A stretch of DNA of 64,000 nt from Drosophila miranda (Eukaryota; Arthropoda; Insecta; Diptera; Drosophilidae), in contig NC_046675.1 in NCBI RefSeq assembly GCF_003369915.1, positions 2,914,001 through 2,978,000 of the forward strand. Reading direction: 5' to 3'. Positions 37,968 to 50,300 of this stretch are shown here, in pieces (the stretch's first letter is position 1; each line of letters begins with the position of its first letter). Made by a program: the position numbers and the translations under genes. The notes beneath the pieces were generated by a model. That model was given only the letters and a program-made list of their open reading frames with translations. It did no database searches and was not told where the DNA came from.

Positions 37968-40497
37968 GTTTCTTGTGAATGCAGCCAAAAATAGCCACAA
38001 TTGTGGCCAGAGGTTATATGTTAATCACCCGATAAAACCGATCAATAATGAAAATGTTTGCATCAAATAAATGGCTCTGTTTTGTTTGGCCGCAATGGAA
38101 ACCGTTAAAGCGTTAAAGCGTCTACAAATGTGTAGGTCAAGTGGCTGATAAAAAAATATCTGATTTCCTTCCTTATTCCTTTTATGGCTAAATGATGTAA
38201 TTCTCCATATCAAAGAGCGGGAAATCCATTTCGATTTTAGTACAGACCGTAATAGATCATCAAATTCGAAATATTATTCGATTGGCTTATCAGAAATTCT
38301 AGAGATATGCACTCTTGGAGAGCTTTCCTTGGGGTTCCATCTATCTTTTAATAACTGCAAATTTATTGATTGTAATCCATTGAGGAGCTATCAAAATGTT
38401 CCGCAAACTGGAACAGTTCGATTCCATATGGCAGCCACCCTGAAATGACGTGATAAAGTCGCGTAATTAAAATATGAACAGCATTCATCTGTTGCCTCGA
38501 CATTGGGGAGATCGCCAGATCAGTGGATCGGTGGCTGGCTTCCCTGGTGGCTTGGTGGTTGGTGGCTGGTGGTGGTCGCCTGTGGTGGATGGAGAAACGC
38601 TGCTCCATTTTAAATAAATGTTTTATGGCAACAGAAACCACACAAAAGCCAAGAAAAATGTTGGTCGCATTAGCCGGCGAGGCTCAAGGATAGAAAACCG
38701 GGCACGATGAGCGGCTCTCACGCGGATGTGGATGCAGCATCAGCATCATTGACTGCTGGCAACATTTTCTGTGTTGCCAAGAGGCCAACACATGGCCAAG
38801 TCGAGAGGCTGAGGCTGAAGCTGGAGCTAGAGCTGAGGCTGAGGCTGAAGCTGCGGGAGCTAATAAATTTTTCGACGTCTATGCCAGCCTGAAAGGCAGG
38901 CTGCCTGCCGTTTGACGCTATTGATCGTTAAGTAAATTGTCTGCAATTATGCCAAAAGGGAAAATAATAGAAATTATAACGAAAATGTTGCTGTTGACTT
39001 TGTGTGTGGAAATTGTGGGAAGTTGCAGTCGGAGTCGGAGTCGGAGGCAGAGACAGAGTCGAATTCAAGCGAGAGCTAGTCACTATCCACATTTGTGCAT
39101 AAGTTGAGTCGCCTTATCTGGCATAGGAAATGCTGGCGATCATAATTTTCGCCGAGGCTGAGGTGGCAAATTGCATGTGGCAGTTGCCAATTGCATGTGG
39201 GTCAACACGCTCACGAATCTCAGGGCTCGGAGGCAGGCTAGAGTGTCTGGAGTGGAGTGTCTGGCATCCTGACATTTATATTTATAACTCGTGCAACTGC
39301 CGTTAATTGTTTCGCTCTTGATAAGTGAAATTTACCGACTGCCTGCAAGTTGAGCCCCATAAACCCCTTTTAACCAATGCCCCCCATCGATGGTCAGTCG
39401 CAGGAGCTGCAGTGGGACTCGACTGGACTGCACTGGACTGGACTGGACTGACACTGACTCAGTGACTGCCTCACTGACTGACAACTGACTGACTGGCCAA
39501 CTAACTGCGCTTTTGGTTTTTGGTTTCGGTTTTTGGTTTTTGGTTTCTTGGCTTTGGATTTGGTCTTGGTTTTGGCCTGTGTCAGGCTATCGACTATCGC
39601 AATGTTACATCCGTGCGTGCTGTCAATTAACATGGCCAACAACCAAATCAATTAAGCACTGGCCAAACGATGCTAATAATAACCAAGTCAAGCCGCAGCA
39701 GCCAGCACTGTCAGAGCCACGCCTCCAGCCTAGGGGCAGACGCAGTTGCGGGACTGGCGGCTGTCATAAGAGTTGCGGCTGCTGCTGCTGCTGCGGCTGC
39801 TGCTGCATTTGCATTTGTGTTGGCATTCCTAGGGCAATGCGAGGGCTGCCACAAACGGTGGCACCCAGCTCTTGCTTATGCCATTCGAAACTGACGGAGC
39901 AGACCTCGAATGCATATTTTTTGGTTAAATCAGAGCGCAGCTACGCTCCGGTTCAGATCTGACCGACTGACGACATGTTTGTCCTCCCAGGCATTTGATT
40001 GATGCATGTTCGTTGCATGCAGACAAACTGTTTAATTGGTGTATATTCATGCCACAAAAGCGGGCACGCGGCCACAAAAAGGCAGCAACAAGAAAAATCC
40101 GTCGGCATGGCATCGTTGATTATATAAACGCCGCTGGGTTGACAAATGTTTAGGCAGGACTTTGGTCCTGTTTTCACACATTGTGCAACACGCCCCAGCA
40201 TCGACAGTTGAACAGCATTGTGACTGTTTTTTTTTGTTACTGTTTTCTTGTTGTTGCTTTTTGTTTTTTTTGGTTGCCCCGCCCGCGCATTGTCACTTTT
40301 AGTTCAATTTCAATTTCAATTGAAAATCTGGCTGGCTGGCAACGTGTAAAAATATTTGTGCAACTGCCTGCACTGCGTTTTTCTTTTGGGGCAGTCTGTG
40401 TCCGACTGTGACTGTTACTGTTACTGTTTCTGTTTCTGATTGCTGCCTTTGATGCATTTCAAATGAGTTGATTTATGGCAAGTTTTTGGCTGGCTTT

Positions 40498-40548
40498 TGA
40501 CTGACTGACTGACTGACTGACTGACTGAATGAATGAATGACTGACGGA
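40498..40548. repeat. TGAC/GAAT tetranucleotide array
   Basis: About eight GACT units followed by GAAT units and a return to GACT/GACG. Confidence 0.9.
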
Positions 40549-42512
40549 CGGACTGGGCCTGCTAACTGGCTGGCTTGTGGCTTTTGGCTGTCGCAGTGCA
40601 TGAATGAAGGCTTGTTGATGTTGTGACAGCTCCAAAAACTGGCCAACTCTCAGACATGTTAAACTGCTTTAATTACTCCGGCCAAGCATATGTACAATAT
40701 ACCTATCTACATATGTACTCACTCGTACACAAGTTTTTGGGATTTTTTGGGCCATAGATTTATGAGAATTTCTGCCACACCCAGTTGCAGACATTTCCAG
40801 TAAGAGTTACAGCCCGAGTTCGAGTTGGAGTTGGAGTTCGAGTTCCAGTTTCAGTTCCATTGCCGAATGAGGCTGCCGCGGCTGCCCTTAGCCAAAAGGA
40901 AAGTTGGACTTGTCTGGGACATGGACATGCTCCAAAGACTTATCTTAACTGACCTGCAAATAGTTTTATTTCGAGCAGAGGAAAACAACATTTGACGCCC
41001 ACGCGAACACACACAAACACACACACACACACAACAATAACACGAGTGGCCCACATGCCGCCTGCCTCATGCCCCATGCTCTCCCAGCCTTCTGTCTTGT
41101 GCCTCTTCTGCTGCAGGAGGACTTTGATAAATTCCGCACAAACACACAAGTAATTTGAATAATGAAGCGGGGGCTCTGACTTCCACTGTTAGGGGGCATC
41201 AATCTGTCAACGCCGCAACATCGCGTCGCGCCGCGTCGCGTCGCGTCGCATGCGCGCATGCGCACAGTTTGAGTTCGATGGGTTTTCTGCCACTGGCGGG
41301 CGGCCTGGCAAAGAGCAGCAGCCATCGCGTGCCACTGCCGCGTGGCATGGTCTGGCCTGGTCTGGTCTGGCTGAGGCTGAAGCTGAAGCTGAAGCCGCCG
41401 CAGCGTGGGTCGTCGTCGTCTATCAATTAAACAAAGCGGCGGCTGCAACATCAACATCAAATGCAAGGCCGGCCCCCAGGTCCCGGGTCTCGGTTCCCGT
41501 ATCCCAGGTAGGACTCTACGCGATCCGTCCGGCCACCCAAAACGTTGCTCCAGTTGCCATTTTAGCAGCGCTTCCGCGCTCGTCGCCGGCCAACCAGTTT
41601 CAGCTGTTGGTCTGTTTCTGTTTGCTGGCCTGCCCGTTTTGTTTGGCTTGGTTTGGTTAGGTTTCGCGGCCCGTGTTTCGCGGGTCTCGTGCAGGACAAA
41701 CATGGAGCATTATTTAACGACACAGTTCGTGCAACTCCCACGCATGCAAACGCCAAACGAAGAAACCGAAGAAACCGAAAAACCTTAAACCGAAAACAGC
41801 TAAAGGAAAACTGAGAGCGAAAAATGCGAATTGCTGCACTCTGAGGTCTGGAGGTCTGATGGTTGTGATGTGGCTTGGGCTTAACTGATGGCCCAGCGAC
41901 CGAAATTGGCGCAAAAATGTCACCAGCCCCAGCCAGCACTCACTCCCGGGATCCCGGGGCGCGGGATCCATCGATCATCGCCGCGAAATGTCAAATTGGT
42001 TTATCAGCCCACAGGAAAGGCGGCTTTAATGTCAGTTTAGCAATTTGACAAATGACTTGCGATAACAAAAATGCTAAAAATTGTTGCATGTTGCATGGTG
42101 CACACACCGCTTTGCTTTAGAGCTGTTGAAAGCCGCGTTCAATGAACTTTTCTGGCTGTCGGCTACCCGAGCTGGAGCCCCTTCTTATCGAGTGCAGCTA
42201 ATCGGCGATAAAGCCGCTTGCTTGTTAGCTTGTTAAATCACATGTAAGCGTGGCTAAGTTCGAAGATTGACGATCGAACATCGCGGCCATCGCCTGGACA
42301 TTCATAAATGAGCAACCGCCAATATGTATCGCGTTTCAGCAGCAGCAGCAGCGGCAGCGGCTGCGGTTGGTACAACTGCCACAAATTACACGCAGGCCGG
42401 CGACAACAGGCATTAATAATTGGCCAACTAAATGCAACATCGGGCCAGGCCTGGCAAGCCTTATCAATAAAACTGTTCAACGGCCACGCCCGCACACACG
42501 CACTGCCAGTGC

Positions 42513-42546
42513 CCCCCCACTCCCCCACTCCCCCACTCCCCCACTC
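42513..42546. repeat. CCCCCACT octanucleotide array
   Basis: Four tandem copies of an 8-bp C-rich unit. Confidence 0.9.
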
Positions 42547-43471
42547 GTCCTCACAGCGACTCCGATTCAGATTCCGATGGCGATGCCGATGCCGATTCCA
42601 GGATGACAAATTGCGCAAATCCATGAGATAGTTTTTGGTTTTAGCATTTGTATATTGCACGATCGCCCTGGCTATTGCCGCTGCCCCATTGCATAATGCG
42701 CCGCTTAGATTTGTATCTGCTGCATGCGCCATGTTGTTGACTCAAAACGCTGTCAAAATGGCCAGCCAAAAATGATTCGTGAGATAAAGACCCAAAGAGA
42801 CAAACAAACAAATGCAGCCACGGCGCTCAACTGAGCCCCGAGCCCGGGGCCCGCACTTGGGAGCTGGGAGCTGGATGCTGGGTGCTGCTGGGCTAGGCCT
42901 GGTCCGGCCCGCCTGCTCCACTGACCGACGCGTCGGTCAGTCATGAACATTTAATAAACATTTTTGCACCATTTTTCAGTCGGCTGTGCTGCGACTGCCG
43001 CTGTCACTGCTGTTAATGGCCATCATTAGCTGTTCATCTGCAGCCGAAGTTTATCAATTTATCAGCCTCTGCCTCAGCCTCAGCCTCAGCCCCAGCCAGA
43101 GCTGCAGTCCGGTGACTGGCAATTAGCCAGTCTAAGCGTCTAATTAAGTTGCGCCAGCCGCGGCCAGAATCGGTTAGACCAAAGCAGGGGATACAAATGC
43201 TGATCGATGGCACAGCGTTAGAGGCCAGAGATGGAGATGGAGGAGCAGTCACTGGATAGCAGAGATTCAGATAGCTGGAAACATGGCCATGCTTTTGGCT
43301 TCGAGACCCGAGAATAGTATCTGATGGGAGATCATATATTTTTTGATTTTTCTTGTGTAAATGCTACCCGTAGGGTGTGCTATATTTGAGCACATTTCTG
43401 GAACAGGTTGCTTGTGTTCATCCTTGTTATATCTTGCCATCATAAAGCCTAGCTGATATTCATAGAATATC

Positions 43472-43477
43472 TTTATT
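43472..43477 (-). terminator. Poly(A) signal, RING gene
   Basis: TTTATT on the plus strand, which is AATAAA on the minus strand, about 260 bp after the RING stop codon and beyond the decayed tail copy. Confidence 0.45.
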
Positions 43478-43559
43478 GGCAATAAACATAAAATGCTACT
43501 TAAATTAAGAATAATTGGGATTGAAAAAAAAAAAAAACAGAAATCACAGTTCTACCAGG

Positions 43560-43734
43560 GGCACGACTTCCTTGCCCTTCCTCTAGCTGCATCTCCCTGT
43601 AGAGTACAGATTCCGTACCTCAAATAAGCGCCATTTTCGCTTTCTTCCTTCAGCTTCCAGGACCTGAAGGGGTCCCTGAAAGGCTCCATTTCTGCGCCGT
43701 GAAGTTCGGTAACAGAGTTGCTATCAGAGATCTA
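43560..43734 (-). pseudogene. Decayed copy of the RING gene's 3' end
   Basis: Directly after the RING stop codon the minus strand repeats, in degenerate form, the last ~110 bp of the gene. The AGATCTCTG before the stop recurs just after it as AGATCTCTGATAGC. CTCTGTTACCGAACTTCACGG echoes CTCTGTTGCTGACGCTCACGG. Further on, CTCTACAGGGAGATGCAGCTAG encodes LYREMQLEEG in one frame, against LYREAQMEDG in the gene. Insertions between these blocks shift the frame, so it is not a working extension, although a 60-codon frame stays open after the tandem TAA TAG stops. Confidence 0.5.
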
Positions 43735-44118
43735 TTACAGAGATCTCGAAATTCGCCGTCCGTCCTCCATTTGCGCCTCCCTGTATAGCTCGTCGAAGAA
43801 CCGACACTCCTGCTCCGTGAGCGTCAGCAACAGAGTGTCGCTCTGCAGAGTGTCACTGCTGGAAAGGGACCCAAAGTCTTCAATCAGTTCCATGGTCAGG
43901 TCATCCTCGTCCAAAGGGTACTGCTCAGTGTTGGCAGCATGATCGAGAGGCTCTCCCTGGGCATGGGGTCGAAAGTCCTGCCGGCACAAGGGGCAGCGAG
44001 TGTCGAGTCCCACCTGCAAGTAGCGCTCAAAGCATTCCGCGCAGAACGAGTGTCCGCAGGGTATGCGATGGGGCAATCGCTGTTCGTCTAAGCAAAATAT
44101 GCACATGTTGTCTGTCAT
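43735..44118 (-). CDS. Small RING-finger protein, probable E3 ubiquitin ligase
   Basis: A 127-residue protein with an N-terminal C3HC4 RING: C6, C9, C21, H23, C26, C29, C42, C45, with conserved I7 and P43 where E2 enzymes normally dock. Residues 50-127 are acidic and serine-rich (EDDLTMELIEDF, SSSD) without a known domain. The open frame extends to 44124 but that codon is GTG; ATG at 44118 is used. No intron within the coding part. Small single-RING proteins of this kind act as ubiquitin ligases in the cytosol; the substrate is unknown. The word TGGTCACACT (core promoter Motif 1 of Drosophila housekeeping genes) overlaps the start codon at 44118-44127. A decayed copy of the gene's 3' end follows. 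Confidence 0.88.
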   Translation of the reverse strand: MTDNMCIFCLDEQRLPHRIPCGHSFCAECFERYLQVGLDTRCPLCRQDFRPHAQGEPLDHAANTEQYPLDEDDLTMELIEDFGSLSSSDTLQSDTLLLTLTEQECRFFDELYREAQMEDGRRISRSL

Positions 44119-44380
44119 GGTCACACTTAAATAAATTGCCCGGAACTCGCGTACTAATATATTTCGATATCTTTTCTTTGGAATTTTGCTCGTCTTGAAC
44201 TTACAAAATATACGGAAATTGTGTGAAGGGGTCGGTCAGCTTATACAAATCCTGGATCCTCAGTTTTGAACGAATATACTCGGCACGGATGCTAAATTTT
44301 AAATTTTACTAATTTTGATTCATTTTTTGAAATGACAAGGGTTGTCAGCCTATTGTTGTCAGGGTTGTCGGCATTTTTAA
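44118..44380. promoter_or_regulatory. Putative promoter region of RING gene
   Basis: TGGTCACACT at 44118-44127 matches core promoter Motif 1 of flies. Farther upstream, at about 44338-44372, GGGTTGTCAGCC and CAGGGTTGTCGGC are near-repeats. A possible 5' UTR donor (GTAAGTTC on the minus strand) lies near 44204. Exact start site not determined. Confidence 0.35.
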
Positions 44381-47300
44381 ATATTTGGGCATTCAGTCAA
44401 AATGTCGATCGTAATAAATAATAATAATATTAATAAATTTATTTAACCAATTGTCGCATAAATTCACGATTTTGATGTATAAATGTATAAAATAAGCATA
44501 AAACTCCTAAAAATATTAAATTATTAGAACAAGATTTTCCAAAAACCCTTAGTCTTTCTTATATATTATATTGATAGAAATCTCTATGTTGGCTGATGGT
44601 ATATTTTTTTTAACGGTCGTCAAATGAAATACAAAAACACAGGAAAGGTTTTTGTATTTAATAACCTGGACAAATGTGCCCTCAACATATCCCATTATTA
44701 GTACAGCAAATCTTATACAGATAATCGCAGTATTTTGCAATTTTGTAATCCAAGCTCGAAAACCAGTTCTGTTTTTGGTAGCGTACCGTCAGGTCATATT
44801 TTGGCTGATATCTTTAAAGACGTACGTTTGATTATTTCAATTTTTTTGAGAATATAGGGCTAATTATAACTCTGAATATAGGAACATAAATTCTTAAAAA
44901 TTGTACATTTGTATTCGATTTTTTTACATTTTGTTGTGCGAATGCAACGCAATGTCAGAATGGAAATGCCCATATGTAATTAATGGCCTTCCTGTAATGT
45001 GTTGCACAAAAAAGTACAAAAGTACAGTACGCAGGTACAGAATGTCCCAAATGTTGATTTCCATATAAGTTGGACAGTGGGACAGACCGACGTCTTTCTG
45101 CTCTTTTTTTTTACGTTCTGCTGTGATTGCCACATGGAGGCGAAGTCGGCCTCATCCCGCTGCACCTAGTTCTTGATGAAGTTCTCATTCGACTCGTGGT
45201 GGCTTTGGCTATGATCGGGCAGGCCTTGTTCCCAGGCAGCTCTTTTGCATAATTCCATTTAATCTTGGCCAAAGTTGAGGGCAATTTTCAATTTGCCGTG
45301 CCGGCGACGCGACGCTCCTGTGCCTTTGACTATGGCTGTGGCTGTAGCCGTTATTGTTAATATTGCCATTGTGGTTGCTGTTGCTGTTGCCATTCAAATT
45401 GCATTCAAATCAATTACATTCGAACTAAACATAATTCATGTGGTATGGGTTAATACAACAAATTACAACTGACATTTAAACAGAAACATGAAACGGACAA
45501 TTTAACATGAGAGCGAGGAATAAGAAAACAAAACCCGAAGAAATAAAAAAAAAAAAATAACAAAACAGAGACATAACCCAGCAAAATACGGCCACAAGAG
45601 TGAGCTCCACAAAGGCTGCCTGCCATGGCCTGGCCTGCTGGCTGGCTCGCTGGATGGCTGTCTTTCTGGCTTTCCGGCTGTCTGGCTCTGGCTCTGGCTC
45701 TGGCTGGCAGGCATCATACTCGTATGCGGCAAAGGCGAGAGTAGAGTCGAAAAAGGCCAAAAAGATACGAAAACAGAATTCAACTTCACAAAATCGCAGC
45801 CACTCGGCGGCTCAAGTCAACAACGGCCGCAGCAATCAAGGCAGAAGTGACCTTCAGTATCCACAAAAATGAAAATGAATAAAAAAAAGAGTGCAGCCCC
45901 ACACACAGGCCCAGGCGAAACAACAATAAAATTCTTTTCTCACGATTGTTGACTTTAACACTTACAACGTGCCTGCAAACAAACACAAACAAAAAATGCA
46001 GAAAAAAACAAAAATACGAGTGGCGTATTCACTGTCATTGCCTCAAAACATTGAGCCCCTGCTCTGCATGCAACACAATGAAAATGAGCTACTGCTACTG
46101 CGATGCTGCTGCCACTTCTGCTACTGTTGCAGCTCTGGAGACAAATTTCCAGTTGACGTACCAGCCGGAAGAAGAGACCAAGCCCTGCTCTGCTCTACAT
46201 GCATTTCATTTCAATGGAATCACTATCGCAGCGGAGATAAACGTTCTGGCCTGAGCCTGAGCCTGGGCCTGGGCCTGGCTTTTGTTTTACTTAATTTTAT
46301 GTGCTTTGCATATTTTTCGCTGGTCTGGTTTTTTGTCTCTGATGGCATTAAGCATTTCGCCTGCGTGCTGGACTCATTTATTTGTGGCTGCGTTTTTTTG
46401 TTTATCGATTGGATGGATGCATTCTGGTTTTGCCTGTTGCAATTAAGTGAAATTTATGGTACTGCAGGTTCGTCGCTTAAGTCTTTTGTTTGCGGGTCGC
46501 GCGCCATGGCACGTAAATTGCCGAAAAGCACAGAAAAGTATTTCCTACTTAGCGTGGGCAGACAGTAAGCTGGCTCTCAGTACCCTCTACTGCCTCTGCC
46601 TTCCCCTTTGACTTCTGTGGAGCTTCGGACTGACCATCCTGCTACCCAGCTCCTTCTCTTCTGATCCAGCAACGTCTCCCCATTTTAATCCGCCGCGTTG
46701 GTGGCGTGCATACATAATGCATAATTACCGGTTTCACTTTTCTCTCCCCGTCTGTCTGTCTGTCTGTCTCTCTGTCTGTCGGCTCTGCGATTATCTTGGC
46801 ATGCCTTGCCGTTTTTATTTTACTGTACAGATATTTTATTTTACAGGCATTGCGGTTTTATTGCCGACTCGTATGGTTTCTTAATTTTTAATTTTTATGA
46901 TGTGTTAATGGATATTTTTGTGACATGACCTCCTGGCGTGCCGTTGCCGTTGTCGTTCGTCAAGCTCTCTGCCAGCCTGCCAGCATGCCAGCCTGCCAGT
47001 CAGTCAGTCGGTCCGATGTCTAGATATATTAAATTCAAAGCCCCAAAGGGGAAAACAGGAGCAACAGCCACACGGATGGGAAGATGAGGGAACGAAGCCC
47101 AGCATTATGCAATCTTGAGCTGTAATTGAAGCTATTTAAAGCTGGTTACATGGCAAGGACAAGGCCCGAACCGAAGGGCGAACGCAACGAATCGAAGGAA
47201 CACAGGTTCTGTCAATCAAAGCTACTCCAGCGAACACTAGGTGGCGTCCTGTTCTAGCTATGTGCCCCATCATCGCAGTTAAGTGAGCTCCACGCTACGA

Positions 47301-50300
47301 AATGTGACCCAATTCCTCCATCAAGATGCGGATCTTGCAGGGGATCGACTTGTCGCTCAAATTACACGCACACAGCCCTCGGCCTTAGAGCTGATTACAG
47401 GGCCCTGGGCGTGCAATTTGCATCAATAAAACTCTGGGGGACTGGTACGAACGTACGTACGAGTATCCCTCCTCTGTGGCTCCTTCTTAATGCTGCTGTA
47501 GGTCAGTTTGCATGGTTTCCTGCCTCAATCTGCATCAAAAGCAGTTCATCTTTCTGCGGTCCGGGCCTGGCGTTGATTTGTTGCCTGCTTCTGCATTCTG
47601 GGCCTTCAATCAAGTGACGATGGGCGCAAACGAGCCGCCACACCACCGTCCCCAGGAGGCTGAAGACGGATTCCAGGGCTGCCCATCCTAACACACGCCC
47701 CAAGCGACTTTCATCTGCGCCGCGCCTTATCCGGCAGCTCTCAGCCTCCGCCCGGTGCCCCTCTTATCGGATAAGAGTCGAGACGTCCGTTGATTTTGAT
47801 GGGTGTCGGAGCCACTTGACCAGCCAATAATTACTTTCTCTGCTGCGAGTGGGCAACGGCAACGACTGTTATTGATTTCTGCCGATTGCTGCTATAATTT
47901 TATTGTGCATCATTAAGATAAAGCCACGACGCACATTTCTTTGGCCATTTGCAAATTGTTTACGGACCTTTGGAAGAATCACACAAATTACCATTCATCC
48001 ATACCCACCCATTTCAACCTCAGTTCAGTTCATCTCATCCGATCTCATCTCACTTCGTAAGGTACAACTTTCCAAAAGACCAAAGCCCAAAACATTATTA
48101 TGTGTAAATGTGAAAGGTTCGTAGCCCTCTTTGGGAACTCGCGAAGTGAACTCTGTGGTGTGGCCACCAAATTATCTTTTTTTTTGTTTAGGGCCTCTAG
48201 ATCAAATGATTATCATATGTGAACAACTTTTCATATAAATAATAGATTCAGAATTTGCTAATGGTTTGAGATAAACTTAACAAAAGCTATCAAATCTTCC
48301 CAGGCAAATGTGTGATCACTGATCATATTTATGTTCGAACTTCTTAAGGAAACGACCAGCCTTAAAGGCTGTAATTTACGAAAACAGTCAGAACCCTCTT
48401 TATCCGGAATATGTTAAACCAACCATGAAGGATAAGCGTGCAAACGCGAACTGCCTTTTCATTAATTATTCGCACAAAAATAAAAATGCAAGAGAAAATA
48501 AATTATCAGAAATCATCAATCAATACAATTTAATCTTATAGAACGAAGTCCTAAATGTAATATTTTCAAGTATAAATTTCTGATTTGCAGATTCATAAAA
48601 AATCTTCAATTGAACCTCGATTAATATTATTTTAATATTTTACGATGCATATAATAATGAGCATTAATAAGCTTACTGGTGAATCTCTAAATTATAGATT
48701 TACTAAAGGGCTGCTATTTGCGGAAGCTATGGAAGGTACATATGTATGTTGGAATTTAATTTTATAGGCTACGTTACTTATCTATGGCACCCTCACTTGA
48801 GTGTTGAATTTAATACATTTATATTGCGTTTATGCAGGTTATATATTTTGCCCTCAAATTTAAATTTTTTTATACTGAGTCGATACATCCTTCAAAACGT
48901 TCAGAGGGATTGATACTAATCAACAGCATGGTCTCTCCGCCTGGTAATCACTCTAAACTGAACCAAGACGGTTCCCAATAGGCACTAAAGAGGCTTAACG
49001 AAAAAACTTCGCACTCATCAAAATGCCATTACAGCTTAAGGTTGCACTTTTCTGAGAGGCCCTTGCCCCTTTATACGGATATACCAATATACCACCTTTA
49101 TGCATGTACCGCTCTAAATGTCCAAGTATGTATATATATCATTGAGCAATTTCTTTTGTGTCAGTTGAAGTTCGCTAAATTAACTTCACTTCACATCAAA
49201 AAGCAACCAAAATAATACGAATTCAGAAAATCGCACAGCCCGAGGAAGGAGCAGAGCAGGGAACGTGGACTGGGACGAGGAAGGGGACGGGGACGTGGAC
49301 TGCTGCTTCTCCACAGACTTCAAGTGTTATTTTCTGACAGTTCGGACGTCAACTTTAAAGTGAGATCTGTCATAAAAGAGCCTGCACCGCTTTTGATTTT
49401 GATATTTTTTTTTCGGCGTCTTCGAAGAAAGAAAACGAACTAAAAAAAATACAGATGGGGGGGAAAAAAACAGCGAGACTTGGCAGTGCCCAAAAATGTA
49501 TGCAGATTTTTAATTAAAGCGCGTTATCAACAAAGCCACGAAACGGAAAAAATGAGCTAAAAGGAAACCGGTCGAGCCGATAGCCAATTTGGTCGGGACT
49601 TCAGTTTCAGTCTCGATCTCGATTCAGGCCTCAGCGTTTTCTTGGAGTGGCACTTCCTTAATTGGAGCAAGCATAACAACAAGTGCAAGCAAGCGCTAAT
49701 TTATTATGTTATTTAATAAATATAATTAATTAAGAAAAAGAGCAAAAACTGTTTAAAACAGGCTTGCGGGCCGTATAAAAATTACTTAATAATTTCCATC
49801 AGAAATAATTAATTTCAATATTATTCAAGTAGTACAAAGAGGGGAGAGTAGCCCGAGTATGAGTCCGTGTCCGTGTCCAAGCCCGAGGGTGCAGCATCAT
49901 CATCAACTCGAGCATGTCAGCAGCAACGGCGTGTTAAGCATTATTTTGGCCCCAGTCCGGCCACCAGTTATTGTTGTTGCGACATTAAAAATGCTTATTA
50001 CTTACAGCAGAACATGCAGCACGCCCAAAGGCTATTCACAATTATACATACATATATGCATACAACTACATATATGTATACTCGTAGTATAGTATGTGGC
50101 CCTCTCTGGCGTTTGGAGGCAACTTAAATCAATTGCGGCATATAGCGGCAAGGCTCTGGAACTGCAAAGAAGATCCCTGGCTCCCCTCGTTCGTTATGCT
50201 TGAGTAATTTCATTTTTTGGCGGCTTTTGTCCTTAGTGGCAAATGACTTGGAGCCCCCAGCCACAGTCACCAATGCTGCCGGGGCTTCCTGGCCAGCGTT

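Larger units (their letters stand above)
37968..43560. other. Gene-poor region before the RING gene
   Basis: No supportable gene. Simple repeats include a TGAC run (40498-40530, then GAAT units), a CA tract (41006-41033) and a CCCCCACT array (42513-42546). CTG/CAG-rich stretches at 39770-39810 and 42335-42365 create spurious open frames on both strands. Confidence 0.55.

Noticed and set aside
40966..41703. 245-codon minus frame
   Set aside because: Begins with a non-ATG codon, passes through CA and GTCGC repeats, and has no domain.
45969..46568. 199-codon plus frame
   Set aside because: First ATG is not at the frame start, the product is Cys/Phe-rich low complexity, and no splice structure or domain is evident.
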